A stretch of DNA of 64,000 nt, taken from the NCBI GenBank assembly GCA_018873245.2, contig JAEMBT020000003.1:8451843-8515842 (forward strand), read 5' to 3'. Positions 35,101 to 48,840 of the stretch are shown here, in pieces (the first letter of the stretch is position 1; each line of letters begins with the position of its first letter). Source of the stretch: Archegozetes longisetosus (Eukaryota > Arthropoda > Arachnida > Sarcoptiformes > Trhypochthoniidae). The notes under the pieces were generated by a model that was given only the letters and a program-made list of their open reading frames with translations, was not told where the DNA came from and did no database searches. A program made the translations under genes and the position numbers.

Positions 35101-38100
35101 TGCTAGTAAATGAAGCAAAATTCAAAAAACATTATGAAGTTTGATTAAAATAGTGTAGTCTTTACGAGGGAATACCTAAAACTACTTAAGCACTATGGAA
35201 ATGATGCACTCTTGGAATATCCTTGGAATAGACAATTATCTCTAAAACAGTCTAAACTCTAAAAACTGAACCGTATATTTATGAGACTCGCTCATTAAGT
35301 AAGCTTCGAATAATGACTACAAGATGATTAAAGTATAAAAATGACGTTTAATTTATGTAAAATGGAAATAATGATAAGACGACAACGTATAAAAGACATG
35401 TTTTCAATTACTAATAGAATTTTGATGCACAATCCGGTTATTTAGCAAACTTCAAATTCTAGTTATAGTTTCAAATTATCGGAGCTAAGAAATAAAATCC
35501 ATATTCATAGAGAGTCAGACTATTAATAAATTACAAGGCATGCAATAAATTATGCTAAATATAAAGCTCACAAATGAGTGGCGAACGCTTTACGTGTTTA
35601 ACAACTCAATTTGAATTTAACATCAAAACAATTCTTATTCATTCATATCTAGAAAATCATCAATAATATCATCTAAATCAAGAACTCAGTTATTTATTTC
35701 TCTTCTTCGTTTATAAAACCTAAGTTTTATATTAAAATAACTGAAAATTTTCAGAAAAATTTGGTGCTGAGAAGGAGTCCATATTATGCTCTTATGTTGA
35801 CTTCGTTACTGACAGACCAGATAGTTCAAATTAAATAGTCATTTTTAAGTCTTATTTGAATTTGCATCTATGTTTGTCATGATTTATGAATATTTTGTTT
35901 TACTAACTTGCAAGTAAAGTACTCTTTAAAGAGCATTTAAAAACTTGGTCAAATAATTTGAATTTAATTTATCGAAATTCAAAATTTTTCAAACTAGTTC
36001 CCTAATTAAAGCTAGCAAAACATCTAATATTAGTGTTTAGTAAAATGATTAGAAGTTTAGAATTGTTTGGAAATTGATATAGTATTTGCCAATTATTGTA
36101 AGAGTTTTAACATTCTTATTGCGACTGAATAATCTAGACTCATTATCAGAAGTGCAGCTGCTTTGTTAAAGATTATTCTAAAAATGTGCAGGTTTAACGT
36201 ATTATAATAAGAATTTATCCTTGATCTACTATACCTTTCATGTAAATGAATTATAAGTTAGTGCGTTAGTGCCAAGCCTTTCAATCTATTCGGCTAAAAC
36301 GGCTTAATTGCATCTCTAAGTTTATAATTTAAAGTTATATAATTTTAGTTATCAAACAGATAATTTTGTGGAACATTTTCCAATGAAAATGTATTCAATT
36401 TTTCCTTATTTGCTAAAAGCGAACTGATGTGAAGATAAATATAAATATAACAATACTTTGGAGGGCTAAAATCTCAGATAAAGTAGAAGATAGGATTGCT
36501 ATTTATTCTGTTTTCAATACTAATGTTAAGCTACACTATTTTTAATAATTAATCGTAACGAACTGTAATTTGATACCATATAACTTATAACAGGATTGAA
36601 TGTTAGGATATAATTCAATAAGTTTATCTATGAGAAGATTAACAATAACTTGTTATCTTTGTTAGAATCACGAGTGAATAAAAAATTGAATACGACCAAC
36701 GTTATAAGTTTAAAATGTTGAAATCATAAATTTTAGCGTAAAGGTGTAATACCTATTATGATAGGTAAACACGAAGTTATTTTTAATTGTTGTAAGGGAA
36801 ACCAAAAAATAGAAGAATATAAGACGACAGGTGTTGGTAGCCCTACAATAGGACTCTATTAATGGTTAAATGTAGGAGTTTAGGAATTATAAGTTTAATA
36901 CATAGATGAGTTTATGTTATACTAACCCACACAAATCAAAAGCATGTTTGCCCACACATTTCGGTGGTCCTGAAAACACCTTCGAAGATGAGGCTCAAAA
37001 CAGAGATTGAAATAGAAACCTACAAAACTGTTTTAGTCATTCAACGCAATAAAACAAATATTTTTCAGAGTCACTGTCTTTAATTGTTGTAATTTCCTTT
37101 TGTTTGTGTCATTTGTTTGTTTGGTACAAGTTCTAAATATTGAAATATCTGTTTTTGGTTTAATAGGTTTATTGTCAAAGTCATGTGCCGAAAACAGGCC
37201 CGGGAAAATTGGACGGCTTTTCAGTTGGAATAAAAGCTGCTCTGAACGTTCCTAAAACCAATCATCTCGTCAATGACCAAATACGGGGTTCTGGAAAAGG
37301 AACCTTTAACGCCGATGCTTTAGGAATCAAAACAGCCTTAACTAATTCAAAGCTATACGAAACCGATTATTCACACCGATCAAACATGGCCGGACATTTC
37401 GATGCTTCTGCACTACATATCCAACATGCGGTCAACCAAACCAGATTACAGAAGATTTACAAACACACCGGAGTCGAAAGTCGTATCAATGAATTCCTTG
37501 TAAGTGAAATAGCTTAATGAAAAGTCTAACCAAGTGTTTAATCTGAATTGTATGGATACAAGCGACAATTAAAAGTACAGGTGCGCCTTGACCAAACTAA
37601 CTTTCAGGGTAATACCTGTTTATGCGCGTGAGAGTTTTTATCATTAACGAGGCATCACAGACAGTAAACACATAAAAATGAATGTCTAGATAAGCATTTA
37701 TGTTACTATTGAAAGAAACTCTGAAGTTGTTCATTAGAATATACAGGCATAAAATAATTGGTATTCACTTTAAAAGCTTGACTAACAGTTGCTCAATTTA
37801 TTGGTTGATGGTGTGAATCAGCCTCTATCCATCCATAGTATGGTTAGTATAACTGGAAACGCAATACAAAGTAGGTGTAGGTTGTATTGTTCGGCTAGAT
37901 TTCAGTTCACTCATTGTTTGCCATTTAATTATAGTAATGAGTGTAATAGTACTCTCCGTATCATTTCCTTGTTTTCATTCATACGGTATAAGAGTGTATG
38001 TTTTCGGATATGGCATATTTATAATAGATTTGAAGACTTCTTCAATCGAAAACTTTCTGATAAATGAAATAAAATTGTAAACTGGAACGGTTGAGTTAAT

Positions 38101-41100
38101 TGTCAAACTAAATAACTGGAATTAATTCGACATTCTTCTTATTGACTCAATTTAATAGCAATGATAATTACTAAGTTGAGCACAATTGAAACAGTCTTAA
38201 AGCAAATATTTATGTTCGCATTCAAATCAAACAAATCGAGGTTAGCCATGATTTCAGTTGATTCTAGTCCAATCAATAATAACTGTGACACTTTAAATAG
38301 AATTATTTTTTATCTCATTTGAATCTTCCATTAAATTTAATGCATGCGTGAAAAGTTGGATCTCAAACAAATGTTGATATTGTCTTCATTTGATTGATTT
38401 ACGTTTTGGTCAACTAGTTTCTCATTATTGCAAACCAGTGTTAACTTAACGGAATTGTCAAATATATACAAGAAATTGCTTAGTTACAAACCATTGCTTT
38501 TCCAAATTATGCTTTCAAATTGTCCCTAAATAAATAAATATTGTAGTTTGCTTAAGATTGTTTTTCATAATTTTCCATAGCTTTCAATCCCAAACTTTTT
38601 TGATTTGAGAAAAAACATTTTCAATTTTTATTGATCTCTTAAAGCTGTTCAACTGAATCCAAGTTAGTGTCATAGTTTCAAACTTAAAGGATTTTTATTA
38701 TTTAAAATTTCTACTTTTTTGAGTCAACTCAAATAAAATGATCTCAAAAATTTGTATATCATTGAGTTTTTCCCAACAATATTATACACTTTTTTCCATG
38801 AAATCATACGAATGTTTTTCGAGAAAACACTCGAGTCTAGCAAGAAACTAAAATTTGAAAACTAGATTTAGATGTGAAGCGCTTTAATAAATACAATGAT
38901 CATTATTTTGATTCGTGTTATTATTACGTGTAATCAATGTTTAAAAGAGACAAGTTAAATAATTGATAGTTAAGTAAGTTGTACTTTTGTCTAAGACATG
39001 TTTTTAAGACATTTTCATTTATTCATATTGAAGTGAATACAAAGCTACACCTATTTTCAATAGAAAAGCACTTTTGTCAAAGTATTACACAATGAAAGCA
39101 CTGATTCAACCCTTTCGTCAGTAGCTATATGTTCGTGTCCAACTATCATATATTTTGCATAGAAAATCGATTTAAAAAATTGGTTAACGTCAGTTTTGTC
39201 GATTTAGTTCTGAAAGCTAGACACTGACTCATGTTCTTTCGAGTGACAAAAGCTTGCGATGCGTCAGAAGTAGTTGTTTGCATTTTAGTCTCTCATTTAA
39301 GTCAGGCTCGTATGAAAACCTCGCCTTAGCGGAGTATTGTTTCAGTTATTATCTTCCGGGTCAAAACACTTAACGAAGCTATTTAAATGTCTGAAAGGAC
39401 TCGTAGCTTCTTCTTGGTGACTGTCTCCCATGCATGAAGAAGAATAAGACAAAAAACTTGAAATAGCTCTTTGAGATTGTTAAGCATATAGTATAAGATA
39501 CGGCTTAAAATTGAAAGCCGCGCTTCCGTATCAGATACATACTATTCCGCACACTACAGTACACTTACAACATTTTTGTTGTCATCAATTTGAGATTATG
39601 TCTAAGCTTTGATATATCTAAATATGTTAGACAATTGAATATCTAAACACTTGAATGAACTGAACAAGCTTATTAAGTCATCTCTTTTACATAATGCAAT
39701 CGATTTATTGAAATGATTGATTGCATTTATAATCCTTCTCGGAAGTGACAAATAACGTTGCAGTTTTTTTCAATATTGATGGCCAAAGATATAAGATTTG
39801 TGCTTGCTGTGATGGGTGCTCTATTGTATCGATTATTTACTTAAAGTTGGCTACATCTTCAGATAAGGTGTTTCTTCTTCAGAGAGACCTTTCTAGTTGT
39901 GCTTCGGTAATCATGCGTATGTCAATTGTATTCCTAGATGGGCATCAGGACAACAAAAACTCCGATTCACAATTATAAATAAGTTATAGTTGAATAACAC
40001 TGAGAATTTTGACAAAAAATATTAAATCAAACATTTTATTATTTTCAATATGACAATAAGTGATCGCACTCTCCGTTCACTACAAAGCAGTATAAGTGAA
40101 TAACACATTTGAATCTAAATCTAAAGTTTCCAATACTTGATCGCAGGACTTGTCATTTTCTAGAATTATTCTCAATTTGAATAGCCTTTCAAATAGATGC
40201 TAATATTTATTAATTTGTGTTTCGAATCTAATTTAATACTCTCATATTTTTGGCATAGTTTGATCATGTAATACATGTTGTACATGTCATATCTGATATG
40301 ATTATAAATACTTGAATTCAAATTATTTGACATGATTGGCATAAAAGTTAAATCTCGTTTAAATCATATGTAAAATATCATTTTTGCTGTAATATTATCA
40401 TATCTAACAACCTTCTAAGCGAGTAAATCATTTATTCGCGAATAAATAACAACAAATGTTTGCATACTTTGTGTAATCATTGACTTAGAAAATAGCATTT
40501 AAACTTCAGCTATCAATATGTAAATTATATCTTAAGAACTTCTTCAATATAATTCCTGTGAATGCTTTCCAGATATGTTAAAGTTTCCAATGATATGAGA
40601 AAATATTCAAATTTAGAGCAATTGACAATAATTGTTCTTTGATTGATAGAAATTTGTTTAACTAGCTGCAGATATGAATATTCAAATTAAAACAGTTTAA
40701 ATCTATTGTGCTTCAATATATTCTATTTGAACCGTTGAAGGTGTTATCTAATTGAATCATTGTTATCTTTGATAGTGATGAAACTTTTACAGTTAGTGAA
40801 CACATAAAACTATTCTACTACAAGACTGCATTTGACTTGTATTTTATGAATTTGTTGTGAGATTCAGTTAGAAATATTATGAATTGAGAATTGATTTTAC
40901 AGATTTAAGAAATAACAATAACGAACAATCTTGTTTACAAAAGGCTAGTCTTTAGTTGTTCACCCGCACAATGTTTTCTTCATTGTGATAAATCGTGTTA
41001 GGCGTGAGAATTGTGATAAACTACTGCCACTTTGTTGTTATGGCATATGAATGCTTTTTGTACATTTCGATTTTTTTACTTCAAATCAAATCTAGGATTA

Positions 41101-44100
41101 TTGTAATACTATATAATTATATTTTTTTATAAGATTTTTGCCTAGAGTTCACTCATTTGGTTGAAATAAGCAACTCTGCAATACAACGTAATTTCAGTTA
41201 TAGATGAATAAAAAATAATTGACTTGTTTCCTAGTGCCAAATTTCAATCAATTCATTATTTCATTCGATATAATTATGTAAATTACAGGCAAAATTGAAA
41301 ATATGTCCACAAATATACTGTGAAAATTAGAGCAATAAACTTTTGCCGTTAAATATTAAAAATTAGATGATTTTAGGTATTTTGAATATGAAATAGTTTC
41401 AACAAAATTGGGATGTCAAGCATAGAAGTCAATAACACGTTGGTTTATACAAAATAATACCTAATCTCAAACTAAGCATTGCCTTTTTTGGTACAATAAT
41501 AGTAGGCGGATGTCAAATCAAAATATTAAACCACACTTTGGTACAAATTAAATTGAGTTATGCTACTTTCGGCAAAGATCAAATCGTTTCTTTGTAACAC
41601 TTATTCGCAATTTTTGTCCTCAATTTTCAATTTCAACTTACGAGCTGACAATCAGATTGATTAGATCTGTAAATAACTTATATTAAGGCCATTGATTCAC
41701 GTTGGCTTGCTTCAGTTAATCTTTAAATTCATTTTACATTTCGCGCATATTAACTGCACAAAGATTTAGACATCAGTTGAGATTGTCTTTTACTTGCAAT
41801 CAAAATGAACAACAAAGCAAGAGTTTATGACATTCAAGCTATTTTCAACTGTAAACGTCTAGTTTTAAACTATAAATAAAAAATTTTATATCATTATGTT
41901 TTTATTGCATAAAACTGAGTACGCGAACAATAAATTATTTTATTGTTTTATCAATAATAGCTCAAATATCATGAGGTTTTCGCTTCCTGTTGATGTGTTA
42001 GATATCTTTTTTTTAATGAACTGCAGTCTATCTCAATACAAAGTCATAATAATAAGGCACGAATTCAATTATAATTTTCGATAGCATGCACATCAATGCA
42101 ATTCTATAGGATTAAACTGTATTTGCAACATCTCTTTTTTATAATGTATTTATCTTTCTCTTATTCTATATAATAAGTTATGTCACTATTGATTGGATCA
42201 ATTTATTTTCTTCTTGAAAGGACACTGAAACACAACGAAAACTCGAAATGAGACACAGAGCAGAAGAGGATGCACTCTATAGACAATTTTCAAAGAAAAG
42301 AGCAGAAGAAGAAACTAATATTAATCAACAAATTCAAGTTAGTTTTTGCATTTCAATAACGATTAATATATGGGTGACTATCCATTGATCGTTAATTATA
42401 TGTTTAGGAAGAGTGGGAGAAAGAGCTCGAAAAAATAACTTCGAAATATCATCATGAGATGAATACTAAAAAGAAAAGAATAACAAATGACGAGGAGAAG
42501 GCACTTACGTTAAGACATCAGAAAGAAAAAGAAGACTTAGAAAAGAACATGACCGTTAAATTGGATCGAAAGAAGGAATCGCTCACTAGAAAACTTTTAG
42601 AACAAGAAAGACAGGCCACTGCAGAGCTTGTAGATAAGCAAAGTAGAGAAATGATGAATTTGATTAGCGAAAAATTCAATGAATTCTCTCAAGTACTTTC
42701 AAAAAGTCTTTCATTGTTATAACAAATTTTACTGATTGCCATTTTTCTCTGTCCAATCAAACAGAGTAACGAAAAAACTCTTATTAGCCAAGAAGAACCG
42801 CCGTTAATGCCATACCCGAGCCAACCGCCACCCCCGAGCCCACCGGTAATCTCAAAGATGGATATCTACCACGATCCAAATATTTTCGCGGAACTCGATC
42901 AAATAGCAATCAATGTAAGCAAATCAGCTAAGGGCTAATCATTAATAATTGATAGTCGTTTGACCACAATAAACTTTTTCCTTTATTAGGTCGCTCGTGA
43001 AGACCAAAAGACATTCACTGATTTAGTTCGGCTATTAATCGGCAGTTGTATCACAGATGTGGAAAAAGCAAGAGCAATATTTAGATGGATTACTGTCAAA
43101 AATTTAAATACAATTAAATTCGATGATGACATTAATGCAGACACACCGATGGGTATATTGCGTGGTATCAAACACGGCACCGAGAGCTATCATGTTCTCT
43201 TTAAACGGCTTTGTAGGCAAGTTTGCGTTTTATCTCAAATTTTAATTACCAATAGGTCACTAGTAAATTACAAGATGCATACTCATTACGACCTCTTTTA
43301 TATATAGTCACTACTTATGCACGTTACTGAATATTAAGAGTCGCGTGTTATTCATTTGTTTAATGTACCCGAAAGTCATGACCCATTTTCCCATCAATGT
43401 ATTTGACTTGTTGTGAAACCACTAATTATAAGTTTGTAGGCTTCAATCCTAATAAGCTTCGAATATAGTTTTGTCAGTTAGCTTCACATTTAGACCAGTA
43501 TTATTATTATCCTTATTGTGAATACTTGATATGAGTTATATAAGACTCTCAACTTTAATAGGCATGTAGTGTTGTTTCACACGAAACATTCACACTCATT
43601 AATCTATGAATTTATTAATGCAATAATTTTATTGTATTTAACAGTTACGCTGGTTTGCATTGTGTAGTCATAAAAGGATATTCAAAGAGCGCAGGCTATC
43701 AGCCAGGAGTCAGATTCGAGGACAATAGATTCCGTAATTCATGGAATGCCGTGTATGTGGCCGGTGCCTGGCGTTTTGTACAATGCAATTGGGGCGCCAG
43801 ACATCTGGTCAACGCTAAAGAAGTGCCTAAACCTGGAAGTAAAGGCAAATCTGATAGTTTACGCTATGAATACGATGACCACTACTTCCTGACAGACCCG
43901 AAAGAGTTTATTTACGAATTTTTCCCTCTTCAGCCCGAGTGGCAGCTGCTCAAGACTCCAATCACTTTAAGTGAATTCGAAGATCTGCCATTTGTCAGAT
44001 CACTCTTCTTCAGATACGGCCTTTATTTTGCTGATGAAGATATTAGAGCAGTATTATACACAGACAGTTCTGGTGCGGCAACTATTAGAATAGGAATGCC

Positions 44101-44758
44101 TACGAGTATGACTCCAAGTCTTATATTTCACTACAATCTCAAATTCTATGACCGCGATAGCGATTCATTCGAAGGCGTTGGTCTCAAAAGATTCGTTATG
44201 CAATCAGTAATCGGTAATATTGTCTCATTTCGAGTACACGCACCCTGTAGTGGATCTTTCATAATGGACATCTTCGCCAACGCCACCACTCCTCGTGAAT
44301 ATGTGACCGGAGAACCCATGAAGTTTAAGAGCGTTTGTAAATTCAAGATTATTTGCAGTGACTTGCAAACAGTCATGGTTCCATTGCCTGATTGCGCAAG
44401 TGGTGAATGGGGTCCGCTAAAAAGCACGCGTCTTTTTGGACTCATTCCTCTCACACATGAAGACGCTCTGATATTCTCGGGTCGGGAATTGGACATACAA
44501 TTCCGAATGTCGCGAGAATTAACTGATTTCATGGCATCGTTGCATAAAAACGGAGTTGAAGAGAAAAAACTCTCTAAATATGTGAGCGCTCACGTTGACG
44601 ACGATATCGTGACTTTCTTTATCAAATTTCCGGATGATGGTCAGTACGGATTGGATATATACACGCGTGAAGTTAACAACGAGTTATATTCAGGAGATAA
44701 ACAACTTTTAACACATTGCTGCAAATACCTCATTAATGTTGGGACCAAAAGAAGTTAA
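32118..44758 (+). CDS. Hillarin-like LIM / coiled-coil / transglutaminase-like protein
   Basis: Seven exons: 32118-32333, 37167-37499, 42221-42337, 42408-42692, 42765-42914, 42990-43216 and 43645-44758. Phases agree throughout, giving 813 aa. Hillarin (Drosophila) and its vertebrate relative KY are cytoskeletal proteins; hillarin localises to the cytokinesis furrow and interacts with septins. The N-terminus is a complete LIM domain (CNRCGHVVYS, HHGCFKCHVC) whose last zinc ligands, CQSH, come from exon 2. Two short repeats (KLDGFSVGIKAALN and FNADALGIKTALTN) follow, then a charged coiled coil (exons 3-4), a Pro-rich linker, and the transglutaminase-like domain (EKARAIFRWITVKN, CSYAGLHCVVIKGYSKSAGY, WNAVYVAGAWRF) with its large C-terminal KY-type extension. 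The expected Cys-His-Asp triad appears absent. Intron 6 starts with GC, not GT (AG|GCAAGT). Introns 1 and 2 are each almost 5 kb. Confidence 0.92.
32334..37166. other. Hillarin-like gene intron 1
   Basis: A 4.8-kb AT-rich intron. I see no convincing exon, RNA gene or clear repeat in it. A less AT-rich stretch near 33830-34060 could be an old mobile-element fragment, but I cannot identify it. Confidence 0.55.
37500..42220. other. Hillarin-like gene intron 2
   Basis: A 4.7-kb AT-rich intron. Two open frames (37789-38067 and 39745-39978) lack known motifs or good splice context and are not called. A less AT-rich patch near 39230-39430 is unexplained. Confidence 0.5.
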
Positions 44759-44799
44759 ACAATTCTGATTTATAAGTTTATATAAGTTTTTATATGCTG

Positions 44800-44805
44800 A
44801 ATAAA
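44800..44805 (+). terminator. Polyadenylation signal for the hillarin-like gene
   Basis: AATAAA lies about 45 bp past the stop codon. Confidence 0.55.
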
Positions 44806-47800
44806 GTTTATAATTTTTCTTAAATATATATTTCATATAAATAGAAGTCAAATATATATATAAATCAATAAAATAATGGCCACTAAATATGAAAAATTTC
44901 CATAATAACTGAGTAATATCTATAATTGATAATTGGCTACTATTATAACTTTGTAGGATAACTAAGTTTTTATAATGTATTTTATATTTTCGAATGATTT
45001 TGATCCGGTTGTGGAATTTACTATATTTTATATGTTTGATTTTGTAAATTATTTAAAAGTTACCAATTATTTTAATATATTAACAGTTGAAAATATTGTT
45101 ATTAAATATATATAAAGTCAATCTTAATTCTTATTTTTAGACAACTTTGATTGATTTTTATGTTGCTTTGCTTTTAGGTTCAGCCTCAATAAAATTTACC
45201 ATAGATTCTGATCTATCCATACAGGATGAAGGATTAAGTTTTGAGGCTTAATGATGCTCAAGCTCCATCTCGAATTTATTGCCATTTTTCGTAATGAATA
45301 CAAATATGGTCTCATAAATATTTGGTGATCCATATAAGAAACCTCATGCAATGAAACTGATACTCTGACTTTATTGCTCCGCAAATTTATGCAAATTATT
45401 CTCGCTATAACCTATTTTACAAACCGCGAACAATTTAAGAAGAAAGTTTACCATTACGTTAGAGTTTATTAGCGTAAAAGATCCTGTTTATTACATATCG
45501 CGATTTGCATTCACTATTAAGTAACTGATTCGCCAACATAAGTGCTATCAACCAAAGCTCATAAGAAAATTTTAAAAATTCAAATTTGTTCATCAGATCG
45601 CTTTTGGTATTTCTCAAATCAAATTTGTTCAATTGTTCTAAATAGTATGCTAAAAATCTATTTGAAAATACTTTCATGAAAAACACTGAACGAGTAAACA
45701 AACTATCGATTATTATATTGAAATTTCCCAAAGTAGATTAAAAGTCAATCAGAATTAACATCTTTGATAGAAAGCATCTGACTATTGAAGCTGGTAATGT
45801 TTTGAATAATTTGAAATTCGGTTCGATTTTTCTTAGATGACGAATAGGAACTCTCTTATGAATTGTTACGTTTGTTTTATTTGGATGTCAAATCAGAACT
45901 TGATTAAAGATCTTGTATAAACATTTAAAATTTCAAGGAAAGACCCGATATTTTTTACTTTACAGATTTGTTATCCATGGATGAAGGTTCCAAAAAGTTA
46001 ACAGTAAATATTTGCTTCCAAAACATAAACAAATGTTTTTAATTGAATTCCATTCAAGTTGAACAATTTAATTATCAATGTTTTTCATGGCCAACAGACT
46101 TCGTAGTTATGTAGACTTTTACAGCACATTCGAAAAACTCAATACCTGGCAATTCCGATATTGAACCGAATTTTTCGCATTCTCAAACATCATACAAACT
46201 CATGATATGTATGATCCCTAATCATTTTTAAATGTATATTAATAGAATTAAGTTTTTGTCAGATATGCAACTTAAATAAGTTCAATACTGTGTTTCATTC
46301 TTTGCAATACCAGTGCAGGCATTAATCATCTGTTAGAAGCCGTTTTCGTGAATTTTGTTTACTCGTAGTTCTGTTTTTCTTATGCGAGAAACCTCGTGAA
46401 AACCCTCCGAACTTAACTTTGTCCTTTGCTATAAATAGCCATTGCAAAAAAGTTGCTTGCAATCTATTCAAACTCTTGAGTATTTCATGTAAACTTTAGT
46501 TCAGAAACTAATCGCGTCATAAGTGATTTTACACTTTAATTCTCGTGTTTTGAACTTAAGACTAACTTAATATTTCGTTGTTCATTTAGGAAGTAGTATT
46601 TTTGAGTACGTGTTTGTTTAGAACTTCTCTTTCCTGTTTTGCAAAACGGAAGGCAAATTTCAAAAATAGTTAGCTCACGGAGTATCATATAGTATGCTTA
46701 CAACAAAAGTAATTTATTAAAATCAAATCACTGCAACAAAAGAACTTCTAGAATGCAGTCATAATCTAGTCGTCCGAACTTTAAAAATCGATTCAGTAAA
46801 AGTTCAATCGAGTTTTAGGTTTCATTCACTTAGTTTTTCAAAGGGACGTGCAACATATTGTTGTTGCAAATCAAGTTAATTTACAGTGCTTTATAAGGTT
46901 AGGTTAAGGAGCAATAGCATCGAATATTAGAATTCAATTAAACTCTAACGAGAACGTCGTTTCAAATAATGCTGTTTTTCCTGTACAAAGCCCTCAAATT
47001 TTACCGACCACTCATCTAAAAATCTACTTAGATAAAAATGTAATTTAATCAATACAGGTAGTCTAATATTAAAAGTTAACATCGACTGACACCTTGTTCA
47101 ACGTCACTAATAGTGTTTTACCCAATAGTTTTGATTTGCTTTTGATTCAAAGAGTAAATAAGAATATGTCATTTTAGTAATAATCAAGCTGTTTTTTAAT
47201 CAATCCTATTCAATGGCAAGCACAACTTGAATCAAACGAACAATATAAAAATTGTCCATAGAAAATAGGTCGTATTAAGGTTGAAAAATCTAACAACTTT
47301 AAGTTGAAATGTTTTTGATGATCTTGCATTCGACGTTTTATTTTCGATGTGATACTGTTTGTTAATTGCAGTAAACATTGACAAACTGACTATTGATCAA
47401 ACAGAGCAACCCTTCATTTCCAGTAAACTTGTAGTCTTTTGTCGTTAAGCCGTCGTCACACTATGCGGGCTAATTTAAAGTCAATTTTTCAACTTTCATA
47501 AGAAATGTAAAACGATATTTTTCTAGAATCATGGGGTAGAGACATCGTACCAGTGAACGAGTTGTGGAAAAATACCTTACTTTGTAAGTTGAAAGAGGGA
47601 ACCGGTTAATTGGTGGGGTGTACATGACACCTTTACGGGGCCAAAGAAAGCAAAATTTTTCCATGAAACTTATTTTTAACTTTAAACTTCAGTAAGAGGT
47701 AACCTCTCGATTAAACTCTTCCAAGTATAGTGTTTAAAGTGATAAAACCTCAACATCGTAAAGGTTTTTCCATTTGACTCGTCATAATAATTGCTAAATT

Positions 47801-48759
47801 TTATTATTTATAACATTTAACCTATTCAATTGCTTAACAAATTTTAGATGTTTCAGATTTTAAGACACGAGTTAGTATATATTAACACTTTCGCTCAAGT
47901 TGTAAACCTAGCTTTAATTTAGCAATCTTTCAACTTTCTCATTGTCCTATGCGTACAATTGACCTTTTCGTTCAGAACTGAATTAATGAATATTGACTTA
48001 TATGATTATTTATTTATGTTGAATTAATTAATGATTAAGTAGTTGAGCTTATAATAAGTTCATTTGTCTGCTCTAGTTTTAATTAATTTTGCTCACAACT
48101 AACAAAAAATATAAACTGAGTCAATTGCAATGCATCATCAAATATTCTGTAAGATGTGTCATAAGATTCACAAAAGATATTACTTGAATTGCTTCTGTCA
48201 AATATGGTCTGATAAAATTTGTACACTACTTGAAGTGCTTGCAAAACTATTAGTAATTCTTTTGCACTAAATCCCAATTGCATTTTGAGTGAGAGAATAG
48301 GTTTTCCTAGTTTTAAGCTAACTTATAAAAATCAAAGTTCTTATGAGTTTGCTGATCATCTTTTGCTGACCTCGTCAAATATTACATAGAGTTGATTTTT
48401 TTAGATTCTGTAGATTTATTGGAATACCTCTAGTGATCAACTTATCTTATGCTTAAAGTAGAAGTAGTGAGCTTCTATATTTGATTTGTCACTTTATGGT
48501 AAGTAATAGCTTAACCTAAAAGAAACTTCAAGTTCGAGGAATCAGCTCAATAAATACTTAAGTTACTGCTCACGTGCTAATTGAATTTGTCAGAACCCTA
48601 TAGTTGAATCAAGTTTCTGTAAAGACAATTGGAGTTATATTTATTTTATTTTGAAGACTTGAATCGCACAAATGAAAAGATCTAATTTTGTAGCAAGACT
48701 TGTTTTACTCTAACAAGCAGTTAATTGGTTTTTAGAAACAGACTAAATAAATACATAGA

Positions 48760-48840
48760 AAATGAAGGCTTGTTTTTATTGTTTCTGAAAAACCACTTAA
48801 CTGCATGTTCGAATGAAACAAGTCTAACTGTGTTTCTGTA
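48760..48840 (+). repeat. Dispersed repeat family, copy D
   Basis: The sequence TAGAAAATGAAGGCTTG ... AACCACTTAACTGCATGTTC ... CAAGTCTAACTGTGTTTCTG parallels the centre and right arm of the element in the SPRYD3-like intron (1577-1725). It was compared by eye. Confidence 0.45.

Noticed and set aside
37789..38067. 92-codon frame in hillarin intron 2
   Set aside because: Cys/Phe/Ser-rich noise-like peptide without splice signals that fit the gene's phase.
39745..39978. 77-codon frame in hillarin intron 2
   Set aside because: Somewhat protein-like (VFFNIDGQRYKICACCDG), but no homologous family is recognised and it has no matching acceptor or donor phase.
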